From the NCBI GenBank assembly GCA_964470035.1, contig CAYYBR010000230.1:1-6877 (forward strand): a stretch of DNA of 6,877 bases, given 5' to 3'. Shown one piece after another: positions 1-6,460 of the stretch. The notes below the pieces were generated by a model. The model had not been told where the DNA came from, did no database searches, and saw nothing but the letters and a program-made list of their open reading frames with translations. This DNA is from JAJRXG01 sp964470035. Its GTDB lineage: Bacteria > Bacteroidota > Bacteroidia > Chitinophagales > Saprospiraceae. How positions within the stretch are numbered: the stretch's first letter is position 1; each line of letters starts with the position of its first letter. The translations under genes were made by a program, and so were the position numbers.

Positions 1-3000
1 CCTGACAATCATCTACAGCTCTCTGGATAATCTCAATAACAGATCCACATAAAGCGGGCTCTTCAATAGCACTTAGGACAGAAATAGAAAAAGTAGTATC
101 ACTATCTACTATGACATCGTATGATATCGATGGAGAACAACCTCCGCTTACAGAAAACTCACTGATCCATAAAGCGAAGTCATCAGGCGCTGAACAGAAC
201 GGAAGCACCACTTCTGCAGGTGAGTTACAAACCATTTGGGGACTTGGCAAAAGCTCAAATGTTGCACTAATATCAGTTGTGTCGACAAATAAATCTGCTA
301 CCTGCCAGACGGCAGTGATGACTCCTTCAGAGCAAAAATCTGGAAACTGGTGGCTTTTTATCTCTACGAAGGGTTCACATCCCATACCGTCCAAATGGTT
401 GAGAAGAGATTGCGTCTGAGTCGATATCCATGAATTAAATCTAACTAATAGCTCATCCTGGTCCTCAATACTACAGGCCATAAGAAAAGTATCAATTAAA
501 TCAGGGAATGAAATAGTATCTGGTATAGCCACGATAAAAGTCGCAGATCTCTCTATTGTATCACAGAGGTCCTCTATGAACCACGTGACCACTGTACTAC
601 CTCCTTCCATAAGTAGAGGTGAGGTACCATTTCCTCCCGATATTATAGGGGCACAACCACTATCTATAATATCTTCTTCAATAATTGTCTTTTGACGCTC
701 AAGCCAACTAACAAAAAGACTATCTAAGCTTTCTTGATCCACAAAATCACATGGAGTGACGATAGTATCTTGAATAGCACCTATAGAAAGCGTATTAGGC
801 TTTGTCAATGTAAAAAGTGCTTCTAAGGTATCAGGACCATAATGAATGTCTGATATCACCCAGGATACTCTGCTCTCGCCACCGAGACAGAGTTCTGGAG
901 AATCATCATATATGAGATCGAGTAGAGGATTACATCCTTCCTGATCAATACTCATATTTATTCGTGCATTTTGCATTTCGATCCATTCAGCGAACAGCAT
1001 CTCAACAGCTGTTTGATCCATTAGGCCACAAGAGAAGACAATCGTATCATTAGGCATCTCTGGTGATATGTCATTAAAAGGAAGAATTTCAAATTGAGCT
1101 TCTACCGTTATATCAGATATACATGAATCACTTAAAGTCCAGTGGACTGTGGTTATGCCGCCATGATCATATGCTGGCGCCATAGCGGAAGACACACTTA
1201 TCTGCGGATCACATCCTTCATTGATGATACTTGCGGTGATTAGCTGTTGTTGATGATCTAACCAACTTGCAAAGGCGTCATCAGCATCCTGCTGAGAACT
1301 ATAGTTACAAGAAGAACTCGTTGAATTTTGGGGTGTTATGGGATCAATATCCTGAGGCTGAAGTATAACGAACCTACCTATCAACTCATCACCAGAAAGA
1401 TGTGAATCCGACACTAACCAAGTTATAATAGTTGTATCCCCTTCACACAATACTACTTCTTCTATAGAAGACTCTACTATAGGATTACACCCTTCACCTG
1501 TCACACTTGTAGCGATCGTATTGAGTTGTTGGCTGAGCCATCTATTATAAATTATCTCTAAATTAGATTGAGTTCCCACCTCACAGGCGTGTACTACGGT
1601 GTCACGTGGTTCTTCTCCTGTTATCAACACTGGAGGATCTATGACAAATCTAGCCATGAGGTCAACTTCATCCGTACAGAGATCGGTTATGGACCAAGTC
1701 ACCAAAGTACTTCCACCATCTATATAGGAAGGAACTACACCTCTCACTTCGCTTAGGTGGGGTTCACAACCATCGTCTAGGATACTAGACATTATTAAGA
1801 GTCGCTGAGAACTAACCCATTCTGAAAATATACTATCTAATTCTAATTGTGATGAATAAGAGCAAGAATTAGTTATAGTATCTATGGGCACATATGGAGA
1901 CAAGTCCTCAGGAGCAACAACCATGAATCTGCCACTAGTCGTCATGGTATCGAGATGAGTATCTGTGACTTGCCACAATACTTCTGTCCCCCCTCCTTCA
2001 CAGAGCATCACTACTTCTTCATCAGAATATTCAACGGCTGGATCACAAGCTACACCCTCCATATTCAAAGAAATGAGAGATGTTTGATTACTTCTCCAAG
2101 CTGCATATAGTGAATTCAAATGTACCTGATCACGGATGTCACACGCATTGACTAAAGTATCTACAACGGAAAGAGGAGCAAATGGACTAGGAGGATGTAT
2201 CGTAAATGATGCCTGAAGCACAATCGGAAGAGCACATAGGTCTGTTATACTCCATAATACAACTGAGCTTCCTCCTATAAGAATATCTGGAGGAGCGGTC
2301 ATATTAACTGATATCTCAGGATCACATCCTTCTCCGCTAATGCTAGCCTCTATGATTTCGTGCTGCTCTACAAACCAATCATCATACGCAGCATCTACTT
2401 CTATTTGACTTATATAAGAACAAGACACAGAAGTTGTATCTCGAGGTGCATTCGAACTTATAAGCAAAGGAGCTGTCAGAGAAAAAGTAGCACTTATATC
2501 GGCAGGACCAGAACATTGATTACTGACTGTCCATACTGCTGTTACGGCACCTCCATCACATAATCGCGGGGCAATTGCTTGTCCACCAGTTATCTGTGGA
2601 TCGCAACCTTCTTCTAAGAGGCTGGATATGATAGATCTTTCTTGATTGCTCCTCCAGAGCTCAAATGCCACATCTAGAGAAGATTGATCTTCATAGTCGC
2701 AAGAGTAAGCCAGAGAATCCATGGGTTCCTCTGGGCTAAAAACACTCGGCGGCAATACAGTCAAGCTTGCGGGTAAAAAAATAGGATGATGACACTTATC
2801 AGTAACCGTCCAGGTGACAGTTACACTTCCCCCGACACACTGGTCAGGGATAACACTTTCACTTACAAATATCGCTGGGTCGCATCCATCATCACCAAAA
2901 CTTTGGAATATTCTGCTGTAATTAAGGTCTAACCAATTTTGATAAAAAGTATCTATGGATGCTTGATCCATAAAATCACAAGCTTCAACTATTGTATCTC

Positions 3001-4180
3001 TAGGGGATACCGGGTTAACATCATTGGTAGAATTAACAATAAAACTAGCCTCAAATTCTCTAGGCAAAAAGCACTGATCGCTTAATGTCCAAACTATAGT
3101 AGTACTATCCCATTCACAAATCAACGGAGCTTCACCAGTTTCGACCTCTAGTATCGGGTTACAACCAGAACCCATCAAACTCATACTTAGATTGTTACTT
3201 TGTGTACTGAGCCAATTCTCAAAAGCCGCGTTGACGGCAGATTGATCGATAAAATCACAATCAAGAACTACCATATCCCTAGGAAGGATTGGAGACAATT
3301 CATTTGGTTGATCTATAAAAAATGATGCTGTTAATTCTATGGTTGGCGCACAATCATCCATGAGACTCCATGTAACTGATACAGAATCTTCTTCACACAG
3401 AGTAGGCGCGCCTCCCTCATCTCTTATAAGAGATGGATTACATCCCTGTCCAACAACACTGTTCATGATAGAATCACCCTGAACCAAAACCCACTCATCA
3501 AAAGCTACATCTATTGCTGCCTGAGTTACATAATCACAAGAAAACAGAATTTTATCAACAGGTGAATATGGTTCTAATGGAATTGGAGGCAATACTTTTG
3601 AGTCTATGGTGGTGCAGGAATCAACTCTAACCCCATTCGCTAGCATCACCACTTTAATATCGCCAATACTCCCTGCGCAATTATCAACAACACCACCACT
3701 TATATCGAATGAAATAAAACTCCCACAATTAGCGAATGAAGCACCATTGATCGAATTGAAAATAGAACGCTCTATATCTTCATATACATCCATAATGGTT
3801 AATGTGCCACAAGAACTGTAATCTGGAATAATCGGACAGATCACTTCAGGCACACAGCATCGTATACCCGGATCATTAATTACGGTGTATGAACAAAATC
3901 CTTCATTCCCTACTTCATCAGTGACTCTCACAACGTATTCGCCAGGAAGCAAATCAGTTATAGAAGATGTCGACGCAGAAAAAGATGGATCTCCAGTCTT
4001 TGACCAATCGTACATAATCTCACCAGTCGATCCAAAAACTGCATTCACTGTGACATCACCATTAGACATCATACAAAAAGAGGGCGAACCAGTACACGTA
4101 ACAGATAGCGTAGAAGTCCTAGTGAGAACATACGCAGTTAGCAGAACAAAACCGAATACTAAAATAAAGAGTCGATACAT
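1..4180 (-). CDS. Giant Cys-rich tandem-repeat surface protein (adhesin-like), C-terminus cut by window edge
   Basis: The frame is open for 1393 codons from ATG 4180 to the left edge, so the protein is longer than seen. Residues 1-20 form a signal peptide (MYR followed by a hydrophobic stretch). Residues about 27-100 resemble a SprB repeat. Residues 104-206 are a Cys-rich module. Residues 207-1313 are twelve repeats of 92-93 residues, and 1314-1393 begin a divergent thirteenth. The repeat core is C-D-F-x-D-Q, then F-x-x-W-L, G-C-D/N-P, L-C-x-G-G, V-x-W-x-I/V-x-D-x-C and A-x-F. Repeats of this style are known from large Bacteroidota cell-surface proteins, often exported by the type IX system; surface location and adhesion are inferred. 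ATG 4180 is chosen because AAAGGA lies 6 bases before it and it gives a normal short signal peptide. An in-frame ATG at 4213 is an alternative adding 11 residues. The gene stands alone after a 729-base gap. Confidence 0.9.
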   Translation of the reverse strand, partial: MYRLFILVFGFVLLTAYVLTRTSTLSVTCTGSPSFCMMSNGDVTVNAVFGSTGEIMYDWSKTGDPSFSASTSSITDLLPGEYVVRVTDEVGNEGFCSYTVINDPGIRCCVPEVICPIIPDYSSCGTLTIMDVYEDIERSIFNSINGASFANCGSFISFDISGGVVDNCAGSIGDIKVVMLANGVRVDSCTTIDSKVLPPIPLEPYSPVDKILFSCDYVTQAAIDVAFDEWVLVQGDSIMNSVVGQGCNPSLIRDEGGAPTLCEEDSVSVTWSLMDDCAPTIELTASFFIDQPNELSPILPRDMVVLDCDFIDQSAVNAAFENWLSTQSNNLSMSLMGSGCNPILEVETGEAPLICEWDSTTIVWTLSDQCFLPREFEASFIVNSTNDVNPVSPRDTIVEACDFMDQASIDTFYQNWLDLNYSRIFQSFGDDGCDPAIFVSESVIPDQCVGGSVTVTWTVTDKCHHPIFLPASLTVLPPSVFSPEEPMDSLAYSCDYEDQSSLDVAFELWRSNQERSIISSLLEEGCDPQITGGQAIAPRLCDGGAVTAVWTVSNQCSGPADISATFSLTAPLLISSNAPRDTTSVSCSYISQIEVDAAYDDWFVEQHEIIEASISGEGCDPEISVNMTAPPDILIGGSSVVLWSITDLCALPIVLQASFTIHPPSPFAPLSVVDTLVNACDIRDQVHLNSLYAAWRSNQTSLISLNMEGVACDPAVEYSDEEVVMLCEGGGTEVLWQVTDTHLDTMTTSGRFMVVAPEDLSPYVPIDTITNSCSYSSQLELDSIFSEWVSSQRLLIMSSILDDGCEPHLSEVRGVVPSYIDGGSTLVTWSITDLCTDEVDLMARFVIDPPVLITGEEPRDTVVHACEVGTQSNLEIIYNRWLSQQLNTIATSVTGEGCNPIVESSIEEVVLCEGDTTIITWLVSDSHLSGDELIGRFVILQPQDIDPITPQNSTSSSCNYSSQQDADDAFASWLDHQQQLITASIINEGCDPQISVSSAMAPAYDHGGITTVHWTLSDSCISDITVEAQFEILPFNDISPEMPNDTIVFSCGLMDQTAVEMLFAEWIEMQNARINMSIDQEGCNPLLDLIYDDSPELCLGGESRVSWVISDIHYGPDTLEALFTLTKPNTLSIGAIQDTIVTPCDFVDQESLDSLFVSWLERQKTIIEEDIIDSGCAPIISGGNGTSPLLMEGGSTVVTWFIEDLCDTIERSATFIVAIPDTISFPDLIDTFLMACSIEDQDELLVRFNSWISTQTQSLLNHLDGMGCEPFVEIKSHQFPDFCSEGVITAVWQVADLFVDTTDISATFELLPSPQMVCNSPAEVVLPFCSAPDDFALWISEFSVSGGCSPSISYDVIVDSDTTFSISVLSAIEEPALCGSVIEIIQRAVDDCQ
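242..2446 (-). repeat. Protein repeats R5-R12, alternating three-cysteine type
   Basis: There are eight units, starting at residues 579, 672, 765, 858, 950, 1043, 1136 and 1228. All keep Cys1 and Cys2 exactly 32 residues apart. R5, R7, R9 and R11 lack Cys3 (replaced by Leu634, Ile820, Asp1005 and Met1191) but keep Cys4 (649, 835, 1020, 1206). R6, R8, R10 and R12 keep Cys3 (727, 912, 1098, 1283) but lack Cys4 (replaced by His742, His927, His1113 and Phe1298). R6 and R8 also share E-E-V-V before Cys3 and G-R-F near the end. R5 and R7 share S-I-T-D-L-C. The true unit here therefore looks like a pair of about 185 residues. Confidence 0.9.
2447..3562 (-). repeat. Protein repeats R1-R4, four-cysteine type (4 x 93 residues)
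   Basis: There are four consecutive units of exactly 93 residues: 207-299, 300-392, 393-485 and 486-578. Each has four cysteines at identical spacing: Cys1 to Cys2 is 32 residues, Cys2 to Cys3 is 15, Cys3 to Cys4 is 15. The positions are 215/247/262/277, 308/340/355/370, 401/433/448/463 and 494/526/541/556. Two disulfides inside each domain (Cys1-Cys2 and Cys3-Cys4) would be the simplest pairing, but this is inferred. The codons have diverged between units, so these are old duplicates. Confidence 0.9.
3563..3871 (-). other. Cys-rich spacer module, residues 104-206 of the giant protein
   Basis: This stretch holds seven cysteines (108, 109, 115, 124, 152, 168, 189), including an adjacent pair. 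It separates the SprB-like domain from the 93-residue array. It does not show the C-D-x-x-x-Q or G-C-D/N-P signatures of the array. It ends in a Pro-rich linker at about residues 198-207. I do not recognise the fold. It may be a capping domain for the array. Confidence 0.5.
3881..4102 (-). other. SprB-like repeat domain, residues about 27-100 of the giant protein
   Basis: After the signal peptide the protein reads V-T-C-T-G, then a G-D-V-T-V strand, Y-D-W-S, L-L-P-G-E-Y-V-V-R-V-T-D, and a closing F-C-S-Y-T-V. This is the usual layout of SprB repeats, a beta domain named after the Flavobacterium gliding adhesin SprB: an opening Cys, a central Y-x-W-S, then L-x-x-G-x-Y-x-V-x-V-x-D. Cys29, Cys36 and Cys96 lie in it. 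The identification rests on motif order only. Confidence 0.65.
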
Positions 4181-4186
4181 GATATA

Positions 4187-4192
4187 TCCTTT
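4187..4192 (-). promoter_or_regulatory. Ribosome binding site of the giant protein gene
   Basis: On the minus strand AAAGGA lies 6 bases before ATG 4180. It decides this start over the in-frame ATG at 4213, which has no purine-rich stretch before it. Confidence 0.5.
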
Positions 4193-4288
4193 GAGATTAT
4201 CAGCAAGGACCATAAATTCAAAATTCCATTCAAGCAGATATAGGAGTACTATTCTACCGTTGCAGTTTTCAATGGGTTTCTTGCTAAA

Positions 4289-4296
4289 CAAAATTA
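4289..4296 (-). promoter_or_regulatory. Possible Bacteroidota -7 promoter element (TAATTTTG)
   Basis: The minus strand reads TAATTTTG, matching the Bacteroidota -7 consensus TAnnTTTG, about 110 bases before the giant gene's start. No TTG stands at the expected -33 spacing. A second TAATTTTG at 4775-4782 does have TTG 21 bases upstream (4804-4806), but would leave a leader of almost 600 bases. Such 6-of-8 fixed-base matches are common in AT-rich DNA. Confidence 0.2.
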
Positions 4297-4309
4297 CAGA
4301 CTATGATTA

Positions 4310-4319
4310 CCCTTAAGGG
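4310..4319. repeat. Ten-base perfect palindrome CCCTTAAGGG
   Basis: The palindrome lies about 130 bases upstream of the giant gene's start and 13 bases upstream of its possible -7 element. It is a local GC-rich island in AT-rich DNA. An operator role is possible but not shown; it may be chance. Confidence 0.3.
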
Positions 4320-4568
4320 GTATACGCTAGTCATCGCAATATTTTAAAATCATCAAGCGAATTATAAAATCGAATCGATAATCATAAAACATATTACGAA
4401 GTTAACACATATGTATATTAGTATAAACTCTTATATCAAATTACACCTAGAATGACAGCAAATTACCTCGCTAGCGTTAGTCGAAAAATTCAAAGATTAT
4501 TAATAAGATTGGAATTACAATATGTGAAAACCCTTAATGGAACAATCCCAAAAGAAAATGTATTCATA

Positions 4569-4598
4569 TATTCTAATTCTGCGGTTACAATTAGAATA
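4569..4598. repeat. Perfect inverted repeat, 10-base arms and 10-base loop
   Basis: TATTCTAATT (4569-4578) and AATTAGAATA (4589-4598) are exact reverse complements around a GC-richer loop. The stem is almost all A-T pairs, so a free RNA hairpin would be weak. On the plus strand it is followed by ATTGTTTTC. It might be a weak terminator or a protein-binding site. Confidence 0.4.
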
Positions 4599-4733
4599 AT
4601 TGTTTTCATTAGGGCTCAGTTAAAATTAGAACAATTCGGAATATTGGTATTATAATAAGTTAAAACCAACACAGCATATACCCATATAATAGTAATGCTT
4701 ATAACTGTTTAACTATATAGAGTTGAGGCCGGA

Positions 4734-4755
4734 AAACTCAAGCATTATTGAGTTT
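4734..4755 (-). terminator. Possible terminator downstream of purC
   Basis: AAACTCAA and TTGAGTTT form a perfect 8-base stem with a 6-base loop about 155 bases after the purC stop. On the minus strand the stem runs into a short TTTT. A GAGTT at 4720-4724 could pair with the same AACTC, giving an alternative fold. The stem is AT-rich and the T tract short, so the call is tentative. Confidence 0.3.
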
Positions 4756-4909
4756 CTAACTAAAGTTATAATTGCAAAATTAAGAACAACCTCAAATACA
4801 CCCCAATATTCGGCAGAATTTAATAGTCGACCTATACTAGTTTAAACAACCAAGTTAGAATATAAATTATAACAGATTGTGCCTAAGTAGAACGATGAAG
4901 GAGGACAAA

Positions 4910-5848
4910 TTAATTCGAACCAAGTGCTCTCCTTACCGAAGACTCAATTGCAACTTCTACTCCATCGTAAGAGCGCTTCACAAAATTCTTTCCGGTAATC
5001 AGTTCATAAAGCTCGATATACCGATCCCTTACGATCTGTACAAATTCATCAGGCATCACAGGCATGACTTGACCTTCTTTACCTTGGAAGTTGTTTTCCA
5101 TAAGCCACTCTCGTACAAATTCCTTCGAGAGCTGCTCTTGAGGCTCTTCAGCGGACTGTCGAGCTTCGTACCCATCTAAGTAAAAATACCGTGAACTATC
5201 TGGAGTATGGATCTCATCCATAAGAAATACTTGTCCATCATAAAGGCCAAATTCGTACTTGGTATCAACTAGTATGAGACCACGTTCTTGAGCCATGTCC
5301 TGACCGCGATCAAAAAGGGCATAAGTATACTGCTCTAGCTGTTCATAGATCTCTTGAGATACTATACCCTGAGCTAAGATGTCTTCTTTACTGATATCTT
5401 CATCATGACCTTCTTCAGCTTTTGTAGCTGGAGTGATGATAGGCTTTTCAAATCGGTCTGATTGCTTCATGCCTTCAGGTAAGTCAACACCACATAAGGT
5501 TCTTAGACCTGACTTGTATGTACGCCAAGCATGACCTGCCAGATAGCCTCTGATGACCATCTCTATCTTAATAGGAACACATCTTTTTCCTATGCTGACA
5601 TTGGGGTCAGGTGTAGAAAGTAACCAATTAGGTACTATATCTTTTGTTGCTCCCAAAAAATGAGCAGCTATCTGATTAAGAACTTGACCCTTATAAGGTA
5701 TAGCTCTAGGTAAGACATGATCGAATGCAGAAATCCTATCTGAAGCAATAGAGATAAAGTAACCATCTACATCGTATACATCTCTTACCTTCCCTCGGTA
5801 GAATGCTTGCTGTCTTGGAAATGTATAGTTCGTCTCTTTTAGAGCCAA
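4910..5848 (-). CDS. purC: Phosphoribosylaminoimidazole-succinocarboxamide synthase (SAICAR synthetase)
   Basis: PurC is a cytosolic enzyme of purine synthesis that joins CAIR and aspartate using ATP to give SAICAR. The 312 residues match the long Bacteroidota form (about 310-315). Recognisable motifs in order are Y-R-G-K-V-R-D-V-Y (17-25, ATP-binding region), S-D-R-I-S-A-F-D (36-43), K-G-Q-x-L-N-Q (53-59), V-I-R-G-Y-L-x-G with W-R-x-Y-K-S-G (98-114), T-K-A-E-E-G-H-D-E-D-I (142-152), L-V-D-T-K-Y-E-F-G (193-201), and D-E-I-H-T-P-D-S-S-R-Y (211-221, substrate region). All key blocks are intact. The start is a TTG: the only codons between it and an in-frame upstream TAA include no ATG, and the next Met is residue 97, while the motif at 17 needs this N-terminus. 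The TTG lies 2 bases after the stop of the upstream gene, so translation is probably coupled. Confidence 0.97.
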   Translation of the reverse strand: MALKETNYTFPRQQAFYRGKVRDVYDVDGYFISIASDRISAFDHVLPRAIPYKGQVLNQIAAHFLGATKDIVPNWLLSTPDPNVSIGKRCVPIKIEMVIRGYLAGHAWRTYKSGLRTLCGVDLPEGMKQSDRFEKPIITPATKAEEGHDEDISKEDILAQGIVSQEIYEQLEQYTYALFDRGQDMAQERGLILVDTKYEFGLYDGQVFLMDEIHTPDSSRYFYLDGYEARQSAEEPQEQLSKEFVREWLMENNFQGKEGQVMPVMPDEFVQIVRDRYIELYELITGKNFVKRSYDGVEVAIESSVRRALGSN

Positions 5849-5850
5849 GG

Positions 5851-6282
5851 CTAGATATTCTTGACTGAGTTACGGTCGACTAAGACGTCTTTCAGTTCTT
5901 TGAGCGCCTTATACTCTTCTGGCATCAACTTCTTTACCGTTTCTTTTACTCCAAAGAAGGCCCCCTTGTCTATACCCGGCAAAGCTTGTTTGACCATGTG
6001 CTTAGCAAGCTTGATATCATGCTTAACAAGCCCTCTGATCGATGGCATAGTATGCCAGTCTCCTTCGATCGCGATAATTCTCTTGGCTTTGCTTCTTCCT
6101 TCATCGATATCAATCTCGATGAACTGATCTTCTTCTAGTTGATCCGAAAGTCTGATAGTGTCACAGTTGGGCAACTTCCACACATCAGGGTCTGACTTCA
6201 AGTCAGAGTTTACCAAAAAGATCTCGAGTCCTTTTTCATGGAATCTGTATACAACTAATCTTGCTACATCAAGAATACTCAT
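5851..6282 (-). CDS. Small Nudix-like protein lacking the Nudix box
   Basis: This is a 143-residue soluble protein. The N-terminus, V-A-R-L-V-V-Y-R-F with E-I-F-L-V-N (6-25) followed by W-K-L-P (35-38), follows the opening strands of Nudix hydrolases, where W-x-L-P normally leads into the catalytic box G-x5-E-x7-R-E-U-x-E-E-x-G-U. That box is absent: instead there is a short Asp/Glu-rich loop and I-D-I-D-E-G at about 57-62. The rest has a K-H-x-x-x-A-K-H segment and a Lys/Glu-rich helical C-terminus. Hydrolase activity is therefore doubtful; a binding or regulatory role is possible. The Nudix relation is my reading of a few motifs, not a search result. It is directly upstream of purC with a 2-base gap, so the two are cotranscribed. 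ATG 6282 is the first start codon in a frame that is open back to a TAA near 6350. Confidence 0.75.
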   Translation of the reverse strand: MSILDVARLVVYRFHEKGLEIFLVNSDLKSDPDVWKLPNCDTIRLSDQLEEDQFIEIDIDEGRSKAKRIIAIEGDWHTMPSIRGLVKHDIKLAKHMVKQALPGIDKGAFFGVKETVKKLMPEEYKALKELKDVLVDRNSVKNI

Positions 6283-6299
6283 AGGTCTGAAAACTGTTG

Positions 6300-6335
6300 C
6301 TATAAAGGTAACGCCAGAGATTGAAAAAAGTGCAT
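6300..6335 (-). other. Possible 11-codon leader ORF with strong SD before the Nudix-like gene
   Basis: On the minus strand AAAGGAG (6338-6344) is followed after 2 bases by an ATG that opens M-H-F-F-Q-S-L-A-L-P-L and stops at TAG 6302-6300, 17 bases before the Nudix-like gene. It is in a different frame from that gene. It could be a leader peptide, a chance ORF, or the sign of a one-base change in the T6 tract, since one extra T would fuse it in frame to the gene. Confidence 0.3.
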
Positions 6336-6344
6336 ATCTCCTTT

Positions 6345-6366
6345 ATATTATGAGGAATTATAATAT
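6345..6366 (-). terminator. Weak hairpin between the right-end gene and the Nudix-like gene
   Basis: ATATTAT (6345-6351) and ATAATAT (6360-6366) are exact reverse complements around an 8-base loop. The stem is only A-T pairs and is not followed by a T tract on the minus strand, so termination would be inefficient. It sits about 95 bases after the upstream gene's stop. Confidence 0.2.
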
Positions 6367-6460
6367 CTACATCTTTGGGGTGCCCTAAGACACTCTCACT
6401 ATGCCTGAGGTGGCCCAGCGAAATTACAGTGAACTACTTATGACCTTGCAAATGAATAAC

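Larger units (their letters stand above)
4181..4909. other. AT-rich intergenic region between purC and the giant gene
   Basis: These 729 bases lie between two minus-strand genes. I see no supported gene. They contain two perfect inverted repeats (4569-4598 and 4734-4755), a palindrome CCCTTAAGGG (4310-4319), two TAATTTTG promoter-like matches, and a partly repeated AATTAGAA word (4589-4596 and 4624-4631). The likely roles are termination of purC and the promoter and leader of the giant gene. No tRNA, rRNA or recognised riboswitch was seen. Confidence 0.6.
6283..6460. other. Intergenic region upstream of the Nudix-like gene and purC
   Basis: These 178 bases hold the weak A-T hairpin at 6345-6366 and the mini-ORF at 6300-6335. 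I found no clear TAnnTTTG promoter on the minus strand. The promoter of the Nudix-like gene and purC is either here and divergent, or upstream of the right-end gene. Confidence 0.5.

Noticed and set aside
242..3562. CRISPR array or DNA tandem repeat
   Set aside because: The period of about 279 bases exists only at protein level. There are no identical short repeats with unique spacers.
242..3562. Assignment of the repeats to the HYR domain family
   Set aside because: The V-x-W-x-x-x-D-x-C stretch is HYR-like, but the C-D-x-x-x-Q, F-x-x-W-L and G-C-D/N-P blocks are not part of HYR as I know it. The repeats are better left as a separate Bacteroidota type.
4178..4213. ATG at 4213 as the start of the giant protein
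   Set aside because: It is in frame, but has no ribosome binding site and would put 11 polar residues before the signal peptide. ATG 4180 has AAAGGA at good spacing.
111..4316. Plus-strand ORFs at 111-419, 1568-1756, 2360-2563, 3606-3821 and 3885-4316
   Set aside because: They lie antisense to the continuous 1393-codon minus-strand frame, which has clear repeat structure. Their own products are low in recognisable motifs and have no ribosome binding sites.
4452..4655. Plus-strand ORF of 67 codons in the intergenic gap
   Set aside because: It has no Shine-Dalgarno sequence, is rich in Ile/Leu as expected from AT-rich DNA, overlaps the inverted repeat at 4569-4598, and resembles no family. 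I keep it only as a very weak possibility.
4877..6388. Plus-strand ORFs at 4877-5179, 5861-6127 and 6158-6388
   Set aside because: They are antisense to purC and the Nudix-like gene. Their frames are by-products of the minus-strand coding.
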